DNA of 64,000 bases from Tunturiibacter gelidiferens (GTDB taxonomy: Bacteria; Acidobacteriota; Terriglobia; Terriglobales; Acidobacteriaceae): NCBI RefSeq assembly GCF_014201335.1, contig NZ_JACHEB010000004.1, positions 496,001 through 560,000 on the forward strand. Direction: 5' to 3'. Of the stretch, positions 62,689 to 64,000 are shown one piece after another; positions within the stretch are counted from its first letter, which is position 1, and the number at the start of each line of letters is the position of its first letter. Below the pieces are notes generated by a model. The model did no database searches and was not told where the DNA came from. It was given only the letters and a program-made list of their open reading frames with translations. The position numbers were made by a program, and so were the translations under genes.

Positions 62689-63210
62689 ATGAAAACGATA
62701 CAAGCGTACAAACGTGCCCCCGCACTCGAAAATTCAACCTGGTACAAGGGGCTTTTGATCAGTCAGCTAGCTGGCAACTCCGACACAGATGGTGCTTTCG
62801 ATCTCGTCGAATCGAAGATGAAGAAAGGCACCGAACCGCCTCCGCACATTCACGACCGGGAAGCCGAGCTCTTTTACATCCTCGCAGGTGAAATCAAGGT
62901 GTTTGCCGATGGTCAGGTGTTTACCGTGGTAGCCGGTGAAAGCGTCTTTCTGCCGAAGAAGATCCCGCACGCCTACCTCATCCAGTCTGAGGAGTGCCAC
63001 GTATTGGCCCTGATGACTCCTGGGGGATTTCTCAACGCAATTAACAAGATAAATGCTCCGGCTCGCACGATGGAGATTCCGTCCGACATGGAGACCTATG
63101 CCACAGTTGACCTGACGTCGACCATGGCGGTCTTCATCAAGTATGGTGTGCGGATGATGTCGCCGGACGAGATTGCGGAACAACTGCCGGCTTATGCGAT
63201 CGCCCATTGA
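62689..63210 (+). CDS. Cupin-domain protein
   Basis: A 173-residue single-cupin protein. Metal-binding motif 1 is PPPHIHDREAELFYILAGEIKVF (two His and Glu) and motif 2 VAGESVFLPKKIPHAY (His). About 60 residues follow the barrel with no known domain (MEIPSDMETYATVDL...). GAGGGAAG precedes the ATG at 62689. Cupins of this kind are often quercetinase-like or sugar-related oxygenases or isomerases; the function is not known. It is followed by an AraC regulator, which may control it. Confidence 0.9.
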   Translation: MKTIQAYKRAPALENSTWYKGLLISQLAGNSDTDGAFDLVESKMKKGTEPPPHIHDREAELFYILAGEIKVFADGQVFTVVAGESVFLPKKIPHAYLIQSEECHVLALMTPGGFLNAINKINAPARTMEIPSDMETYATVDLTSTMAVFIKYGVRMMSPDEIAEQLPAYAIAH

Positions 63211-63385
63211 ACGGCGACGTTCCTGGACACGGGTAGAGAAAGAGGCCGAAACCGGACATGCAGCTGGATTCCGGCGTCGCTATGGCGCTAATTTAGCTGC
63301 ATGATCTACCGTCATATCGGTCCCATGAGGCGTAGGCTTAAGACACTGTCGGAATTCGCAGACTCCGGACAACCGGAGGTTCGCC

Positions 63386-64000
63386 ATGGACATGAGCAAT
63401 GGCTTGCAACTGCAGCACCTTGAAAGCTCCATCGAAACAGAGCCGAAGTACTACATGCAGCATCAGCAGTCTTTGGCCAAGGTACTTTCTCCAGGCCGAT
63501 ACCAGCATGGTGTGAGCCGCAATAAGCTCTTCGACTACTCTTACGGCGCCGGAGAGTTGATCGTCTGCAACCGCGGGATCGATGAGTTTGTGCGTTGGAA
63601 CAGCAAGATCCAGATCCTGAAGGTTGATCTGCCGGACGAGGTCTTCCGCGCAATCGCAGAGGAAGTCGGCGCGGAGTCAGTCGAGATAAGGAGTAGCACG
63701 AAGTTCGAGGATAAGCGAGTGGATGCGCTTGTCTCGGCGATCCAGGCAGAGGAAGAAGGAGGAAGCCTTGCCGGTCGCCTCTACATGGATTCCATCGCGC
63801 AGGCGCTTGCATCGGCGTTGGTTCAACTGCGCGGGAATTTGAAACGTGGTCTTCTGCAGTACCATTGCGGCCTAACGCCGACACAGCTGTCGCGAGTGAA
63901 GCAGCTTGTTTATGGACGAATCGACCGAGAGATCTCTCTGCAGGAGATGGCCGGCGCCGCAGGACTGAGTACGAGCTATTTCAATCAAATGTTCCGAAGG
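63386..64000 (+). CDS. AraC-family transcriptional regulator (3'-truncated by the window edge)
   Basis: The frame from the ATG at 63386 (GGAGG six bases upstream) stays open through base 64000, giving 205 residues so far. The first 160 residues have no clear family (LAKVLSPGRYQHGVSRNKLF, KIQILKVDLPDEVFRAIAEE). The end, VKQLVYGRIDREISLQEMAGAAGLSTSYFNQMFRR, is the first helix-turn-helix of an AraC-type domain. The rest lies beyond the window. Confidence 0.85.
   Translation, partial: MDMSNGLQLQHLESSIETEPKYYMQHQQSLAKVLSPGRYQHGVSRNKLFDYSYGAGELIVCNRGIDEFVRWNSKIQILKVDLPDEVFRAIAEEVGAESVEIRSSTKFEDKRVDALVSAIQAEEEGGSLAGRLYMDSIAQALASALVQLRGNLKRGLLQYHCGLTPTQLSRVKQLVYGRIDREISLQEMAGAAGLSTSYFNQMFRR

Noticed and set aside
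62491..62703. Minus-strand ORF before the cupin gene
   Set aside because: No motif, no ribosome binding site, and it overlaps the cupin start on the other strand.
63312..63884. Minus-strand ORF opposite the AraC regulator
   Set aside because: Shadow frame; the plus-strand frame open to the window end carries a ribosome binding site and an AraC helix-turn-helix.

Overview
The window looks like chromosome from an acidobacterium of the Terriglobales (Acidobacteriaceae; Granulicella, Edaphobacter or Terriglobus type). This is inferred from gene content, with no database search: two VWFA-related secreted proteins of the acidobacterial type, an Oar-like TonB-dependent receptor with an N-terminal carboxypeptidase-regulatory-like domain, a bacillithiol enzyme BshC, a winged-helix/TPR membrane regulator, DUF1015 and DUF6582 proteins, and families of palindromic and CACCA-rich intergenic repeats. 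No rRNA, tRNA, CRISPR array or intact insertion sequence was seen.

Left part (1-36.4 kb) is mostly housekeeping and small-regulon DNA with strongly G-ending codons: the end of an APC permease, a cysteine desulfurase, a MarR/SDR pair with twin operators, two DinB-like proteins, a SpoIIE-type phosphatase, a YmdB-like phosphoesterase, Rrf2 and winged-helix/TPR regulators, PolX, a cold-shock protein, a NUDIX hydrolase, BshC, a PAP2 phosphatase, an ABC-F ATPase, two secreted amidohydrolases, a third DinB, FabI, a Tat-exported Gfo/Idh oxidoreductase, an EVE protein, a peptidoglycan operon (amidase, GerMN protein, MurI), DUF1015, tandem VWA proteins, a two-gene transsulfuration set and an acyl-CoA dehydrogenase.

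The middle (36.4-45.6 kb) is a chitin/N-acetylglucosamine utilisation locus: NagX-like membrane acyltransferase, GH18 chitinase, TonB receptor, GntR/UTRA regulator and GH9 enzyme. A plausible flow is extracellular or periplasmic chitin cleavage, uptake of oligomers through the receptor, trimming by GH9, and control by the GntR regulator.

The right part (45.6-64 kb) is accessory DNA: an MdtNOP/YtcA-like efflux operon (TolC, YtcA, HlyD, FUSC), an ECF sigma factor, a DoxX-like protein, an orphan NarL-type response regulator, a heavy-metal RND operon (CzcB-, CzcA- and CzcC-like) with C-ending codons unlike the left half, a cyanamide-hydratase-like HD protein beside a GlxA-type DJ-1/AraC regulator, a decayed SDR/TetR module, a cupin protein, and a truncated AraC regulator at the right edge.

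The most interesting signals are structural. There is an in-frame hairpin-bearing insertion inside the cysteine desulfurase. Three 11-bp tandem direct repeats lie between the winged-helix/TPR regulator and a secreted protein of unknown function. Two dispersed repeats share a loop and have compensating stem changes. Two divergent CACCA-rich intergenic elements lie at opposite ends of the window.
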